Of a DNA stretch of 36,742 bases, positions 22,257-32,500 are shown in pieces. The notes below the pieces were generated by a model, which saw nothing but the letters and a program-made list of their open reading frames with translations, did no database searches and was not told where the DNA came from. Location of the stretch: assembly GCF_003570715.1 (NCBI RefSeq), contig NZ_QXXQ01000020.1, forward strand, positions 1 to 36,742, read 5' to 3'. Numbering within the stretch: the stretch's first letter is position 1; each line of letters begins with the position of its first letter. The position numbers and the translations under genes were made by a program. This DNA comes from Gemmobacter lutimaris (GTDB lineage Bacteria; Pseudomonadota; Alphaproteobacteria; Rhodobacterales; Rhodobacteraceae).

Positions 22257-23272
22257 GCCTGTTCGAACGCTGGCTGACCCTCTGGGTCGCCCTCTGCATC
22301 CTTGCGGGCCTTGTGCTGGGCAACCTTGCGCCAGGCCTGTTCGGTGTGCTGGCCGGGCTGGAATATGCCTCGGTCAACCTGGTCGTTGCCCTGCTGATCT
22401 GGGCGATGGTCTATCCGATGATGATCGCCATCGACTTCGGGTCGCTGAAGGATGTGGGGCGGCGGCCGAAGGGTCTGGTCATCACGCTGGTGATCAACTG
22501 GCTGATCAAGCCCTTCACGATGGCGGCGCTGGCGGTGCTGTTCTTCGATCACCTGTTCGCGGGGCTGATCGACCCGGCCAAGGCGCCCGAGTATATCGCA
22601 GGGCTGATCCTGCTTGGCGCTGCGCCCTGCACCGCGATGGTCTTCGTCTGGTCACAGCTGACGAAGGGCGATCCCAACTACACCCTGGTGCAGGTGAGCG
22701 TGAACGACCTGATCATGGTCGTGGCCTTCGCCCCCATCGTAGCCTTCCTGCTGGGTGTCACTGACATCAGCGTGCCGTGGGAGACGCTGATCCTGTCGGT
22801 GGTCCTCTACATCGTGATCCCGCTGATCGCCGGGGCGCTCACCCGACGCGCCCTGATGGCGCGTGGCGTTGAAGCGGCGGTTGCGGACTTCACCGTGCGG
22901 ATCAAGCCTGGGTCCGTCCTCGGCCTCTTGCTGACGGTGGTGCTGCTGTTCGGCTTCCAAGGGCAGGTGATTATCGCCCAACCGCTGCTGATCGCGCTGA
23001 TCGCCGTGCCGATCATCATCCAGTCCTACGGCATCTTCGCGCTTGGCTATGCCTGGGCCCTTGCCTGGAAGCTGCCCCACAAGGTGGCAGCACCCTGTGC
23101 CCTGATCGGCACGTCGAACTTCTTCGAACTGGCGGTGGCCGTGGCCATCGGCCTCTTTGGTCTCAACTCCGGTGCTGCGCTCGCCACGGTTGTGGGCGTG
23201 CTGGTTGAGGTGCCGGTGATGCTGTCGCTGGTTGCTTTCGCCAACCGCACGCGCGGCAGGTTCCCGGCATGA
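22253..23272 (+). CDS. acr3: Acr3-family arsenite efflux permease
   Basis: The 339-residue protein has about ten membrane helices and the Acr3 signatures ([42 protein letters not shown]). Cys126 in the APCTAM segment corresponds to the conserved thiol needed for arsenite transport in Acr3 proteins. It exports As(III) across the inner membrane using the proton motive force. It overlaps arsR and arsC by 4 bp each (ATGA), so the operon is tightly coupled. Confidence 0.95.
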   Translation: MSLFERWLTLWVALCILAGLVLGNLAPGLFGVLAGLEYASVNLVVALLIWAMVYPMMIAIDFGSLKDVGRRPKGLVITLVINWLIKPFTMAALAVLFFDHLFAGLIDPAKAPEYIAGLILLGAAPCTAMVFVWSQLTKGDPNYTLVQVSVNDLIMVVAFAPIVAFLLGVTDISVPWETLILSVVLYIVIPLIAGALTRRALMARGVEAAVADFTVRIKPGSVLGLLLTVVLLFGFQGQVIIAQPLLIALIAVPIIIQSYGIFALGYAWALAWKLPHKVAAPCALIGTSNFFELAVAVAIGLFGLNSGAALATVVGVLVEVPVMLSLVAFANRTRGRFPA

Positions 23273-23697
23273 GCTTTCCCGTCGTTATCCACCACAACCC
23301 CGATTGCGCGACATCGCGCAACGTTCTCGGGATCATCCGCGCCGCCGGATATGCGCCCGTGGTCATCGACTACCTGAAGCAAGGCTGGACCCGCCCGCAG
23401 CTTCTGGCGCTGTTTGCCGCGGCGGGCCTTACCCCGCGCGATGCCTTGCGCGTCGCCCGTTCGCCAGCCGAGGAGATGGGCCTGACCGCCGCGGACGTGA
23501 CGGACGATCAGCTTCTGGACGCGATGGTTGCGCATCCGATCCTCGTGAACCGCCCCATCGTCTGCACGCCCAAGGGCGTGCGCCTGTGCCGCCCGTCCGA
23601 GGTGGTTCTGGACCTGCTGGACCGCTTGCCCCCAGGCCCTCTGGCCAAGGAGGACGGGCAGATGATCATCGACGCGGAGGGAAATCGTCTTGTCTGA
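23269..23697 (+). CDS. arsC: Glutaredoxin-coupled arsenate reductase
   Basis: The 142-residue protein matches the R773/glutaredoxin-type ArsC. The catalytic Cys13 is in [10 protein letters not shown], and the arginine triad that binds the oxyanion is at Arg61, Arg95 (LVNRPIV) and Arg108. It reduces As(V) to As(III), which Acr3 then exports. The 3' end overlaps arsH by 8 bp. Confidence 0.95.
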   Translation: MSFPVVIHHNPDCATSRNVLGIIRAAGYAPVVIDYLKQGWTRPQLLALFAAAGLTPRDALRVARSPAEEMGLTAADVTDDQLLDAMVAHPILVNRPIVCTPKGVRLCRPSEVVLDLLDRLPPGPLAKEDGQMIIDAEGNRLV

Positions 23698-24406
23698 TAC
23701 GCCCAACATCGACGATGCGATGTTCCCCGCCATCGACCGCGACCGGCTGTTCGGTGGCACTGCCCCTGCGCATCCGCCGCGCATCCTGATCCTCTACGGC
23801 TCTCTACGCACCCGCAGCTTTTCGCGGCTGGCGGCCGAGGAGGCGGGGCGGATCCTGACCCGGCTTGGGGCGGAGGTCAGGTTCTTCACCCCCTCCGGTC
23901 TGCCGCTGGTCGATGACGGCGTGGATTCAAGCCACCCCAAGGTGCGTGAACTACGAGAACTGGTGGCGTGGTGCGAGGGGATGGTCTGGTCCAGCCCTGA
24001 ACGGCACGGCGCCATGACCGGACTGATGAAGACGCAGATCGACTGGATCCCACTCTCCGACGGAGCGGTGCGGCCGACGCAGGGCAAGACGCTGGCCGTC
24101 ATGCAGGTCTCGGGCGGATCGCAAAGCTTCAACGCGGTCAACCAGATGCGTGTTCTTGGCCGCTGGATGCGGATGCTGACGATCCCCAACCAGTCCTCCA
24201 TCCCCAAGGCCTTCCAGGAGTTCGACGAAACCGGGCGGATGCGCCCCTCGCCGCTTTATGACCGGATCGTCGATGTGATGGAAGAACTGATGAAGTTCAC
24301 CCTGCTGACGCGCGACCGGGCTGATTACCTCGTGGACCGCTATTCCGAGCGCAAGGAAAGTGCCGAGGCCCTGATGAAGCGGGTGAACCTGTCAGTTGCC
24401 ACTTGA
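23690..24406 (+). CDS. arsH: ArsH NADPH-dependent flavoprotein
   Basis: TTG 23690 is taken as the start because GGAGG lies 8 bp upstream and it overlaps the arsC stop; the first ATG is ten codons in. The 238-residue protein has the FMN-binding [20 protein letters not shown] segment near residues 33-52, [23 protein letters not shown] and [16 protein letters not shown], all ArsH hallmarks. ArsH oxidises trivalent organoarsenicals and reduces flavin with NADPH. It ends convergently with the OsmC-like gene, overlapping it by 15 bp. Confidence 0.93.
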   Translation: MSDTPNIDDAMFPAIDRDRLFGGTAPAHPPRILILYGSLRTRSFSRLAAEEAGRILTRLGAEVRFFTPSGLPLVDDGVDSSHPKVRELRELVAWCEGMVWSSPERHGAMTGLMKTQIDWIPLSDGAVRPTQGKTLAVMQVSGGSQSFNAVNQMRVLGRWMRMLTIPNQSSIPKAFQEFDETGRMRPSPLYDRIVDVMEELMKFTLLTRDRADYLVDRYSERKESAEALMKRVNLSVAT

Positions 24407-24802
24407 GGCGCGGCGTAGGGAGCCTTCCAGTGGCACGGCCCCCGAAAGCGTGTTCGAGATCGTGCCGTATTTCAGGATGTTGCGGTGCAGAAGGTCCAGC
24501 CGCTGGTCGGTCTCGGCACTGTCGACGACGATCTCATACCGGATCAACGTCAGCTTCGGTGGTGCGTCCTGGCGGATCGCTTCCAGAGCAACCTCGGCCC
24601 CGTCGATCTGGAAATGCAGCATCGGCGTCACCCGCTCGATCCCCTTGAGCATGCAGGCGGCCAGTGCCGACAGCAGCAGTTCCACAGGGTTCATCGCATC
24701 GCGCCGCCCCGCCAGATCGGTGTCGAGCGTGACTTCGGCCTCCTTCGCCACGGCAAGACTGCCATGCGCGTCGATGCGGCGGGCGTGGACGCGATACTCC
24801 AT
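24392..24802 (-). CDS. OsmC-family thiol peroxidase-like protein
   Basis: The 136-residue product ([29 protein letters not shown]) contains the OsmC-fold block [23 protein letters not shown]. The cysteine in LAACM fits one of the two redox cysteines; the second is not where OsmC proteins place it (the expected position reads [14 protein letters not shown]). The enzyme may therefore be a non-peroxidase member. It overlaps the preceding CxxC protein gene by 1 bp (TGATG) in the operon 26338-24392, which suggests it serves thiol chemistry linked to the permease. Confidence 0.75.
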   Translation of the reverse strand: MEYRVHARRIDAHGSLAVAKEAEVTLDTDLAGRRDAMNPVELLLSALAACMLKGIERVTPMLHFQIDGAEVALEAIRQDAPPKLTLIRYEIVVDSAETDQRLDLLHRNILKYGTISNTLSGAVPLEGSLRRASSGN

Positions 24803-25029
24803 CAGATGAGCTTTCCGATTTCTTCCGCCGTCAGCACCTTGCCGGTCGAGACGACCTTTTCATCGACCACCAGCCCCGGCGTCGACATCACCCCATAGGC
24901 GGCGATCTCGGCAAAGTCGGTGACCTTGACGATCTCGGCCTCTTTCCCTGCGGCCGCTGCCGCGGCCTTTGCATTCTCGCCCAAGGCCACGCATTTCTTG
25001 CAGCCCGAGCCAAGGATCTTGATGATCAT
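24802..25029 (-). CDS. Small thioredoxin-like CxxC protein
   Basis: The 75-residue protein (MIIKILGSGCKKCVALGENA) is a minimal thioredoxin fold of the 'redox-active disulfide protein 2' type, with CKKC at residues 10-13 and a cis-proline segment STPGLVVDEKVVSTGKV. Such proteins typically follow ArsP-type permease genes and probably handle the metalloid or reduce the permease thiols; this is inferred from context. ATG 25029 is 15 bp after the permease stop. Confidence 0.85.
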   Translation of the reverse strand: MIIKILGSGCKKCVALGENAKAAAAAAGKEAEIVKVTDFAEIAAYGVMSTPGLVVDEKVVSTGKVLTAEEIGKLI

Positions 25030-25043
25030 GATGTGGTCCTTTC

Positions 25044-26042
25044 TCAGATGAACCAGTGGGTTATGGCATTGAAGATCAGCCCGATGGACAGGATGCCAAG
25101 CGTCACGACGCCGGTGAAGGTGACCAGAAGCGGCATCCTGACCACCCGCTTGAGCATGATCAGCGAGGGCAGCGACAGGGCGGTCACCGCCATCATGAAG
25201 GCCAGCACCGTGCCAAGGCCCACGCCCTTGCCCACCAGTGCCTCGGCAATCGGCAGGGTGCCGAAGATGTCGGCATACATCGGGATCCCCACCAGCACCG
25301 CCACCGGGACCGACCACCACTTGTCCTGCCCCAGAAGGGCCGAAATCATCTCGGCGGGCACCCAGTTGTGGATCGCGGCCCCGATGCCCACCCCGATCAG
25401 CACATAGGGCCAGACCCGGTGCACGATCTCGACCACCTGATCCCTGGCATAGGCCAGCCGCTCGCCCGTCGCCATCGTCGCGGCCTCGCCCGTCACCGGC
25501 ACGGTGCGCACGAAATCCGCGACCTGATCCTCCATCCCCAGCCGCCCGATCACCGTGCCGCCGACAATGGCCACGACCAGCCCGACCGCGACATAGGCCA
25601 GCGCGATGGGCCAGCTGAAGATCGACGCCAGCAGGATGACCGAGGCCAGGTCGACAAGCGGCGAGGAGATCAGGAACGAGAAGGTCACCGCCAGCGGCAG
25701 CCCCGCCGCGGTAAAGCCGATGAACAAGGGGATCGACGAGCAGGAACAGAACGGCGTCAGCGTGCCCAGAAGGGCCGCGAGCGTATTGGCACCCAGGCCG
25801 GACCGCCCGCCCAGCATGGCGCGCGTCCGTTCGGGCGGGAAATGGCTCTGGACGTAAGAAATAGCGAAGATCAGCACCGAGAGAAGGATGAAGATCTTGA
25901 TCACGTCATAGACGAAGAACTGCACCGACCCGCCCAGCTGCGAGGCAGGGTCCAGCCCGACGGCCGCCACGCCCTGCCCCACCAGATCGTTGAGCCAGGT
26001 CATCCGCAGCAACTGGTCGTTCAGCCAGCCGAACACGCTCAT
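25044..26042 (-). CDS. ArsP-type permease 1 (DUF318/UPF0718)
   Basis: The 332-residue membrane protein has about eight hydrophobic segments and the family signature TLTPFCSCSSIPLFIGF. The CSCS cysteine cluster lies in a membrane re-entrant region and is the expected site for trivalent arsenical binding. ArsP exports organoarsenicals; other DUF318 members are of unknown substrate. It overlaps the ArsR 2 gene by 4 bp and is followed by the CxxC protein and OsmC. Confidence 0.85.
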   Translation of the reverse strand: MSVFGWLNDQLLRMTWLNDLVGQGVAAVGLDPASQLGGSVQFFVYDVIKIFILLSVLIFAISYVQSHFPPERTRAMLGGRSGLGANTLAALLGTLTPFCSCSSIPLFIGFTAAGLPLAVTFSFLISSPLVDLASVILLASIFSWPIALAYVAVGLVVAIVGGTVIGRLGMEDQVADFVRTVPVTGEAATMATGERLAYARDQVVEIVHRVWPYVLIGVGIGAAIHNWVPAEMISALLGQDKWWSVPVAVLVGIPMYADIFGTLPIAEALVGKGVGLGTVLAFMMAVTALSLPSLIMLKRVVRMPLLVTFTGVVTLGILSIGLIFNAITHWFI

Positions 26043-26338
26043 GCTGCCCGCTCCGTGACCATGATCGGGCGCTCCAGCGCGGCTTCAACGAGGCGCGCGA
26101 GGGATGGCGCCAGTTCTGGGTTGATCCGGTAGCGCACCCATTGCGCGTCGCGCCGGTCCAGCACCAGCCCCGCCTGCTTCAGCACCTGCATGTGCCGCGA
26201 CATCCGGCTTTGGGTGGCTCCCAGCTTTCGCATCAGCTCGCAGACACAGTGTTCCGAGCCATCGGCCAGCAGGCGCATGGCTTCAAGGCGGGTCGGTTCG
26301 GCAAGGGCAGACAGAACGGCCAAGATCATTGGAGGCAC
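26039..26338 (-). CDS. ArsR-family repressor 2 (CxC type)
   Basis: This 99-residue winged-helix protein has the classical As(III) motif CVCELM in the recognition-helix region (near residues 31-36), as in plasmid R773 ArsR. The helix-turn-helix is TQSRMSRHMQVLKQAGLVL. It overlaps the permease gene by ATGA. Upstream lies a perfect palindrome at 26345-26364. It differs in type from ArsR 1 and ArsR 3, so the three ars units are likely of separate origin. Confidence 0.9.
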   Translation of the reverse strand: MPPMILAVLSALAEPTRLEAMRLLADGSEHCVCELMRKLGATQSRMSRHMQVLKQAGLVLDRRDAQWVRYRINPELAPSLARLVEAALERPIMVTERAA

Positions 26339-26344
26339 TCCCCT

Positions 26345-26364
26345 TCATGCGCATCTGCGCATGA
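26345..26364. promoter_or_regulatory. ArsR 2 operator palindrome
   Basis: TCATGCGCA-TC-TGCGCATGA has perfect 9-bp arms and a 2-bp centre, 6 bp before the arsR 2 ATG, so bound repressor would also block ribosome or polymerase progress at the start. Confidence 0.65.
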
Positions 26365-26408
26365 GCGGGCGACCAGTGCCGTGATCTGGATCAAGCAGCG
26401 CAGGAGTG

Positions 26409-26563
26409 ATGCTCCATGACATGGCGAGTGCCGCAGGTCGGCTGATCGGCTCGCTGCTCTCGGGCCTCAGCTACCAGATCGGGGGGCTTACGCTGGCCTC
26501 GCCACGGCCGGCCTGATGGCTTTGGCCCGTTGGCTGGCCGCCCGGCGGCTCAGGCCCGTCTGA
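26409..26563 (+). pseudogene. C-terminal remnant of an MFS transporter
   Basis: From base 26421 the plus strand reads MASAAGRLIGSLLSGLSYQIGGLTLA, then stops at 26514. If one base is skipped near 26495 the frame continues LATAGLMALARWLAARRLRPV to a stop at 26563. Together these match the last two helices of an MFS permease, of a type found in ars clusters (ArsJ-like is my guess). The rest of the gene is missing, and the 3' end overlaps the convergent MFS gene by 14 bp. It marks a deletion junction inside the island. Confidence 0.55.
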
Positions 26564-27710
26564 GGACAAGCAGAGCAATCGTCGCCAGCACACCAACTCC
26601 TGCGGTCAGCCAGATGGCGTGAAGGCCCCATGCTGTCAGAGCAGCGCCAAAGATCAGCGGCGCGGCCGCCTGCAAGATGCGCGCAGGCGCGTTGAGCCAG
26701 CCGATCCGACGCCCGTATCCCGCCGGCCCGAACAGGGCGAGCGGCAGTGTCCCCTTGGCGATGGTCAGGATACCATTGCCCGCCCCGTGCAGGAGCGTGA
26801 AGGCATAAGCCGCAGGGGCGCCGAATCCCATCAGTGCGACCGCCGCCACCGGATGCGCCGCCGCGGCCAGCCGGGCCGATGCAAGGGGATGGAACCGGCG
26901 CAACAGCCCGAATTCCAGCACCCGGGCCGCGACCTGAGCCGGGCCGATCAGCGCGCCCGCCGCGAGGGCCACGGCCGTGCTGGCCCCCGCCGCCTGAAGC
27001 AGCCCCGGCAGATGCGCGGCCATGGCGGTCGAGTTGAACCAGGTCGCCGCAAAGACGAAGGCCAGCAACCAGAGAGCAAGCCGGGAAGGCGGTGGGCCGT
27101 CCTCGACCGGCGTCGCCTCTGCGGTGACTGTCGTGGTGCCTTTCGGCAGCCACGCGTTCAGCGGCAAGGCCACCACCAGATGGATCAGTGCCCAGCCGAT
27201 ACAGGCCTCGCGCCAGCCCCATGTCGCCAGCATCAGCCCCGAAAGCGGCCAGCCCACCGTGCTCGCGAACCCGGCGATCAGGGTGATGCCGGTGATCGGA
27301 CCGCGGGCATCCTTGCCGTAGATCCCCGTCAGAGTGGCGAAACCAGCCTCGTATAGCCCGATCCCCATACCCAGCCCGATGACCGCCCAGCCTGCAAACA
27401 GGACCAGCGGCGACGGCGCCACGGCGAGCAACCCTAGGCCCGCCGCGAAGACGAGGTTCGACAGCATCAGCACGCCGCGCCCGCCAAAGCCGTCGATCCT
27501 CGCCCCGGCCCAGGGCCCGACCATGGCGGAAACCACCATCGCCATGGAAAACGCACCGAACACCCAGACCGGCGAGAGGCCGAGGTCTTCGGCCATGGGC
27601 ACAGCCAGAACGGCGGGGATATAGTAGCTGGAGGCCCAGCTGACGGTGAGAGAAGAGCCGACGGCAGCGACAATCAGTCCTCGCCGCGCCGGAGACAGTC
27701 CAGGGATCAT
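26550..27710 (-). CDS. MFS efflux transporter
   Basis: The 386-residue protein has 12 predicted hydrophobic segments and MFS features: GPWAGARIDGFGGRGVL (the loop 2-3 motif), GLGMGIGLYEAGFATLTGIYG and GAGNGILTIAKGTLPLALFGP. ATG 27710 is the conservative start; an in-frame TTG at 27746 with GAGG 4 bp before it would add 12 residues. Its place between two ArsP-type permease units suggests export of an arsenical or related metabolite, but sequence alone does not give the substrate. Confidence 0.8.
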   Translation of the reverse strand: MIPGLSPARRGLIVAAVGSSLTVSWASSYYIPAVLAVPMAEDLGLSPVWVFGAFSMAMVVSAMVGPWAGARIDGFGGRGVLMLSNLVFAAGLGLLAVAPSPLVLFAGWAVIGLGMGIGLYEAGFATLTGIYGKDARGPITGITLIAGFASTVGWPLSGLMLATWGWREACIGWALIHLVVALPLNAWLPKGTTTVTAEATPVEDGPPPSRLALWLLAFVFAATWFNSTAMAAHLPGLLQAAGASTAVALAAGALIGPAQVAARVLEFGLLRRFHPLASARLAAAAHPVAAVALMGFGAPAAYAFTLLHGAGNGILTIAKGTLPLALFGPAGYGRRIGWLNAPARILQAAAPLIFGAALTAWGLHAIWLTAGVGVLATIALLVLRRA

Positions 27711-27765
27711 GATGGGGCTTCGATGTGGAAGGGAGCTGCGAGACAATGCGCCTCGCCGCTGGTGT

Positions 27766-28818
27766 TCATGCCACCTGTGTCCAGAGCTGGAACAGCAGCC
27801 CCGAAGCGAAAGCGCCCGTCAGGGACAGGCCGATATAGACCGCAAAGACCTGTGGCCGCGCCAGCGCCCAGACCGCCATGGCCGCCGGGACCGAGGTGAC
27901 GCCGCCCGCGACAAGGAACGCCATGCCTGCCCCGGGCGCCATGCCCTGCTCGATCAGCCCACCGACCAGCGGCAGCGCGGCGTAGCCGTTGAGATAGGCG
28001 GGCACGCCCACCAGCGTGGCAGTCACGATCGGCAGCAGCCCCTCGCCCCCAAGCGCCGCGGTGACGGTTTCCGCCGGAATCCGCGCCAGCATCAGGCTTT
28101 CGAGGATGAAGGCCAGCGTCAGCCACTTGGCAAGGAACAGCGTGGTGGTCAGCGCCGTCTTGCCGAACTTTGCCCGGCGGTCCGCCTGTGCCCAGAAGCG
28201 CCAGACCACGGGCTTGGGCGCGCGAATTCTGGCGCCGCCGCAACCCCCGTTCCCGATCCCCTCGCGCAGCGGATCGGCGAAGGCGCCGCGCTTCATCATC
28301 AGGTGCACCACGGTGCCGCCGAAAACGCCCAGCCCGATGGCGGCCACACTCTTGGCCACCGCGAACTCAAGGTCCAGCACGCCCGCCGTCAGCACGAACA
28401 TCGACGGGTCCATGATCGGCGAAGCCAGCCAGAAGGCCATGACCGCTGATAGCGGCACGCCCATCGCCAGCAGCGCTGCGATCAGCGGGATCACCCCGCA
28501 GGAGCAGAAGGGTGAGATGCCACCCGCCAGCGCACCGAGCCCGATCATCAGGATCGGCGCGCCGGTAAATGCCTTGGCGATCAGGTTTTCGGCCCCCGTC
28601 GCATTGGCCCAGGCTGCGATGCCGATGGACAGGATCAAAAAGGGCGCTGTGCCCAGCAGGGCCTTGCCCGCAAACAGGGCGCTGTCCGCGGCCTGGGGTG
28701 CGTCGAACACGGCCAACGCCACAAGGATCAGCGCCGAAGCGAGCCAGACCCGCTCATCCCGCCACAGATGGCGCAGAATGGACCGGAGGCCGGGTGTCGG
28801 GAGGGTTGACTCAGTCAT
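27766..28818 (-). CDS. ArsP-type permease 2 (YraQ/DUF318)
   Basis: This 350-residue membrane protein has the GGISPFCSCGVIPLIAALLAMG signature and a second half-repeat with GVPAYLNGYAALPLVGGL, giving about eight to ten helices. A cytoplasmic loop contains a GNGGCGG stretch. ATG 28818 has GGAGA 8 bp upstream. It is downstream of ArsR 3 and upstream of the MFS gene on the same strand. It is only distantly similar to permease 1, so it is not a recent duplicate. Confidence 0.85.
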   Translation of the reverse strand: MTESTLPTPGLRSILRHLWRDERVWLASALILVALAVFDAPQAADSALFAGKALLGTAPFLILSIGIAAWANATGAENLIAKAFTGAPILMIGLGALAGGISPFCSCGVIPLIAALLAMGVPLSAVMAFWLASPIMDPSMFVLTAGVLDLEFAVAKSVAAIGLGVFGGTVVHLMMKRGAFADPLREGIGNGGCGGARIRAPKPVVWRFWAQADRRAKFGKTALTTTLFLAKWLTLAFILESLMLARIPAETVTAALGGEGLLPIVTATLVGVPAYLNGYAALPLVGGLIEQGMAPGAGMAFLVAGGVTSVPAAMAVWALARPQVFAVYIGLSLTGAFASGLLFQLWTQVA

Positions 28819-28873
28819 CACCAAATCTCCGGATTTATAGGTGTTTCAAGGCCAGAAAAAGAATGCGCGCACA

Positions 28874-29191
28874 TCAGGCCGCATCCTCCGACGAGCAGGT
28901 CGTGACGCCGGCGCAGCATTCGGACGTCAGGAAACCGACGAGTCGATTCACCGCGGGAAAATCGACCCGGTTGAACACCTCGCGGCCCTGCTTGTCCTGC
29001 AGCACCAACCCCGCATCGACCAGCGTCGAGAGGTGATGCGCCAGGGTCGACGGGGCAAGCCCCAGGTGCTCGCCGATATCGCTGACCCTCAGCCCGTCGT
29101 CGCCAGCCTTCACCAACAGGCGAAAGATCGACAAACGGGCATCATGGCCAAGGGCGGCAAGAGAGCGAGCGTTGGGACTGATCGTTGTCAT
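28874..29191 (-). CDS. ArsR-family repressor 3 (C-terminal cysteine type)
   Basis: The 105-residue protein (LAALGHDARLSIFRLLVKAGDDGLRVSDIGEHLGLAPSTLAHHLSTLVDAGL) is a winged-helix ArsR. In place of the CxC motif it has a C-terminal ECCAGVTTC cluster, the arrangement of the Acidithiobacillus-type ArsR, which binds As(III) there. It leads the 29191-26550 operon (permease 2, MFS). TTTACA and TATTTT on the minus strand upstream could be its promoter, with almost no 5' leader. Confidence 0.88.
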   Translation of the reverse strand: MTTISPNARSLAALGHDARLSIFRLLVKAGDDGLRVSDIGEHLGLAPSTLAHHLSTLVDAGLVLQDKQGREVFNRVDFPAVNRLVGFLTSECCAGVTTCSSEDAA

Positions 29192-29520
29192 GGAGCTAAA
29201 ATAACCACAATCCTAGTTTTGTAAATGATTCGTGTTGGGACCATATACGGGGTCAACCGAGACCACCCACTGTCCTGTGTCGCCCCCACTCCATCTGCTG
29301 AAGCATCGTCTACCACACGCGTCGCAGCTATCCCGTTTGCGCACCAGATATCTCGCACAAACCTTACGTCGGCAACAAACACGACTGGCCGGTTTGGAGA
29401 GTGCACGCTGAGGCGCGGCAATGGCGCCGACTGTCGGCTTTGGGCCGGAAGAAGACGATACCTCGCACGCTCTGGTTCATGACATTTCATTCGAGGCTGG
29501 CCAGCACGCGATGAGCGACT
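29192..29520. other. Intergenic region between ars island and dnaE2
   Basis: No convincing gene, repeat or terminator is visible. A plus-strand frame from 29421 runs 60 codons but overlaps the dnaE2 3' end and has no family likeness. It is less GC-rich to the left, where the ArsR 3 promoter lies. Confidence 0.4.
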
Positions 29521-32500
29521 TCAATGAAAATCCCTGCTCGGGAACAGCTTCTTCGCCTGCTCCCTCGGGTGTCGCGCTCTGCCCGCTGTTCGGCTGGGCC
29601 TGACGGTCTCCCCTGCCCTCTCGGTCTCAGCCCCGATCCGCAACTGCTGCCCGATGGTGGAAAGCCGGGCTGACAGATCCTCGATGGATTCTGCTATCAG
29701 ATGGGTCACCTGCCCGTCGCGCTCGATCCGCCCCGTCACCCGCAAGAGCCGCCCGGCGACCACAGCGGCGCGGAAGGCCTCATAGACCTTTTTCCAGACC
29801 ACGACATTCGCGGTGCCGGTTTCGTCCTCAAGGGTAAGGAAGACCACGCCCGAGGCGGTGCCCGGGCGCTGGCGGGTGATGACCAGACCCGTGAGCTGGA
29901 TCCGGCCCTTCGCATGGCTAGCTGACGCCGCAGGCAAGCTCTCCGGCAGGTTCGGGCGCAGGATCTCCATAGGATGGGCGCGGAGCGACAGCCGCAGCGC
30001 CAGGTAATCCTCGATGACCTCCTGGCCAAGCGTCATCCGGGGGAGCTCGACCAGCGGTTCATGCTCGCCTTCGCCATCCAGCCCGAACAGTGGCAGCGGT
30101 TTTGGCGCCTTCAGGGCCTTGGCCTGCCAAAGGGCATCGCGCCGCGAGAGACCGAGAGCCGCAAAGCCGTCCGCCTCGGCGAGCCGATCCAGCGCATCGG
30201 GCCTGAGCCCTGCGCGGCGCCAGACACTTTCGACATCGGAGTAGCCATTGCCGCGGGCGGCCTTGATCCAGATGGCATCCTCCTCGCGCATCCCCTTCAC
30301 CTGCCGGAAACCAAGCCGCAAAGCATGTGAACCATCAGCCCGGGGCTCGATGGTGCAATCCCAGACGGAATCGTTGATCGAGACCGGCCGGACCTCGACC
30401 CCGTGATCGCGCGCATCCCGCACGAGTTGCGCGGGCGCGTAGAATCCCATCGGCTGGGCATTCAACAGCGCGCAGGTAAAGATCGCCTGATGGTGACGCT
30501 TCAGCCAGGCCGAGACATAGACCAGCCGGGCAAAGCTGGCGGCATGGCTTTCGGGGAAACCGTAGGAGCCAAACCCCTCGATCTGGGCAAAGCAGCGCGC
30601 CGCGAACTCCGCATCATAGCCGCGTTCCAGCATCCCGCCGACGAAGCGGTCCCGGAAGCCGCCGATGGTGCCCATGCGCTTGAAGGTAGCGAGCGAGCGG
30701 CGCAGCCGGTCGGCCTCGGCGGGCGTGAAGCCTGCCGCGACCACGGCGATCTGCATGGCCTGTTCCTGGAAGAGGGGCACGCCATAGGTGCGACCGAGCA
30801 CCTCCATCATTGCAGGGCCGAGATCCTCGACCTTCTCCCTGCCCTGCCTCCGGTTGATGAAGGGATGGACCATGCCGCCCTGGATCGGCCCTGGCCGGAC
30901 GATAGCCACCTCGCAGACCAGGTCGTAGAATTTCCGGGGCTTCATCCTAGGCAGAAAGTTCAGCTGCGCGCGGCTTTCAACCTGAAACACCCCGATCGCA
31001 TCCGCCTTGCAGAGCATGTCGTAGACGCGCCCGTCCTCAGGCGGGATGTTCGCCAGCGTCAGCTGCCGCTGGCGGTGGGTCTCGATCAGGCCGAAAGCCT
31101 TGCGGATCGCGGTCAGCATGCCAAGTGCGAGGATATCCACCTTCAAGAGGCCAAGCGCGTCGATATCGTCTTTGTCCCATTCGATTACGGTGCGATCCTC
31201 CATCGCGGCGTTCTCGATGGGGCAGAGCTCGTCAAGCCGTCCTTGGGTGATGACGAAACCGCCAACATGCTGCGAGAGATGCCGGGGGAAGCCGATGATC
31301 TCGCCAATCAGCTTCACAGCCAAAGCAACGCGACTGTCCTCGGGGCTGAGGCCCGCTTCGCGCAAGCAGTCCTCGCCGGGGGCCGAGGAGGACCAGCCCC
31401 AGATCTGCCCAGCGAGCCGGGCGATCACATCCTGGCTTAGCCCCATGACCTTGCCAACTTCGCGGATCGCGGCACGGGAGCGGAAGTGGATCACCACAGC
31501 GGTTAACCCCGCGCGCTCGCGGGTGTAGCGCTCATAGATCCACTGGATCACCTCCTCGCGACGCTCGTGCTCGAAATCCACGTCGATGTCTGGCGGCTCA
31601 CCACGCTCTTTCGAGATAAAGCGCTCAAAGATCAGGGTGATACTCTCGGGGGGTACCTCGGTGATGCCCAGAAGATAGCAGACGACGGAGTTCGCGGCCG
31701 ATCCCCTGCCCTGACAGAGGATGCTTTTCGAGCGCGCGAAACTGACGATGTCGTAGACGGTCAGGAAGTAGGGGGCGTATTCCACCTCGGCGATCAGATG
31801 CAGCTCCTTCTCGACACGGGAGACGATCTTCGGCGGCGGCCCGCCGGGATAGCGCCAGTGCAGCCCTTCACGCGCCAGCCGCTCAAGACGGGTCTGAGCG
31901 GGCTCTCCGTCCCGCGCCTCATCTGGATATTGGTAGCACAGCTGATCCATGCGGAAAGCACAGCGGTCGGCGATTTCGACCGTGCGACGCAGGGCAGCCG
32001 GATAGCGGTGGAAGATGCGCGCCAGTTCCTCGCCGGATTTTAGGCGGTGCTCGCCATTGGCAAGGCGCCGGTCGCCAATTCTGTCGATGGTGCAGCCCTC
32101 GCGGATGCAGGTCAGGACATCTGCGAGCGGCCGCCGGTTTGATCGGTGCATCAGCACATCACCGACAGCGACTTTGGGCAGCCCCGTGGCCTGCGAAATC
32201 TCGGCCAAACGATCAAGCCGCTCCTGATCCTGCCCGTCATAGCGTGGTGCTGCGCCAAGGAAGCACTGACCGGCGAAACGGGCAGCGATCCGGCGCAGAT
32301 CCCGCTCGAAGCCGGTCGCGTCCAGCGGATCCGGTGGCAAGGCGATCAGCATCATCCCCCTGCCCCATTCCTCCATATCCGCCAGCCCTATATGGCAGCT
32401 GCCCTTTTCGGCGCGCCGCTTGCCGAGCGACAAGAGCCGGGTCAGCCGCGACCAGGCCGCCAGGTCGGTGGGTAGCGCCACCCATTCCACCTGGCTGTCG

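Noticed and set aside
29421-29603. 60-codon plus-strand frame near dnaE2
   Set aside because: Overlaps the dnaE2 3' end, no ribosome site, no likeness to a known family.
30403-31440. 345-codon plus-strand frame opposite dnaE2
   Set aside because: Shadow frame of a well-conserved gene.
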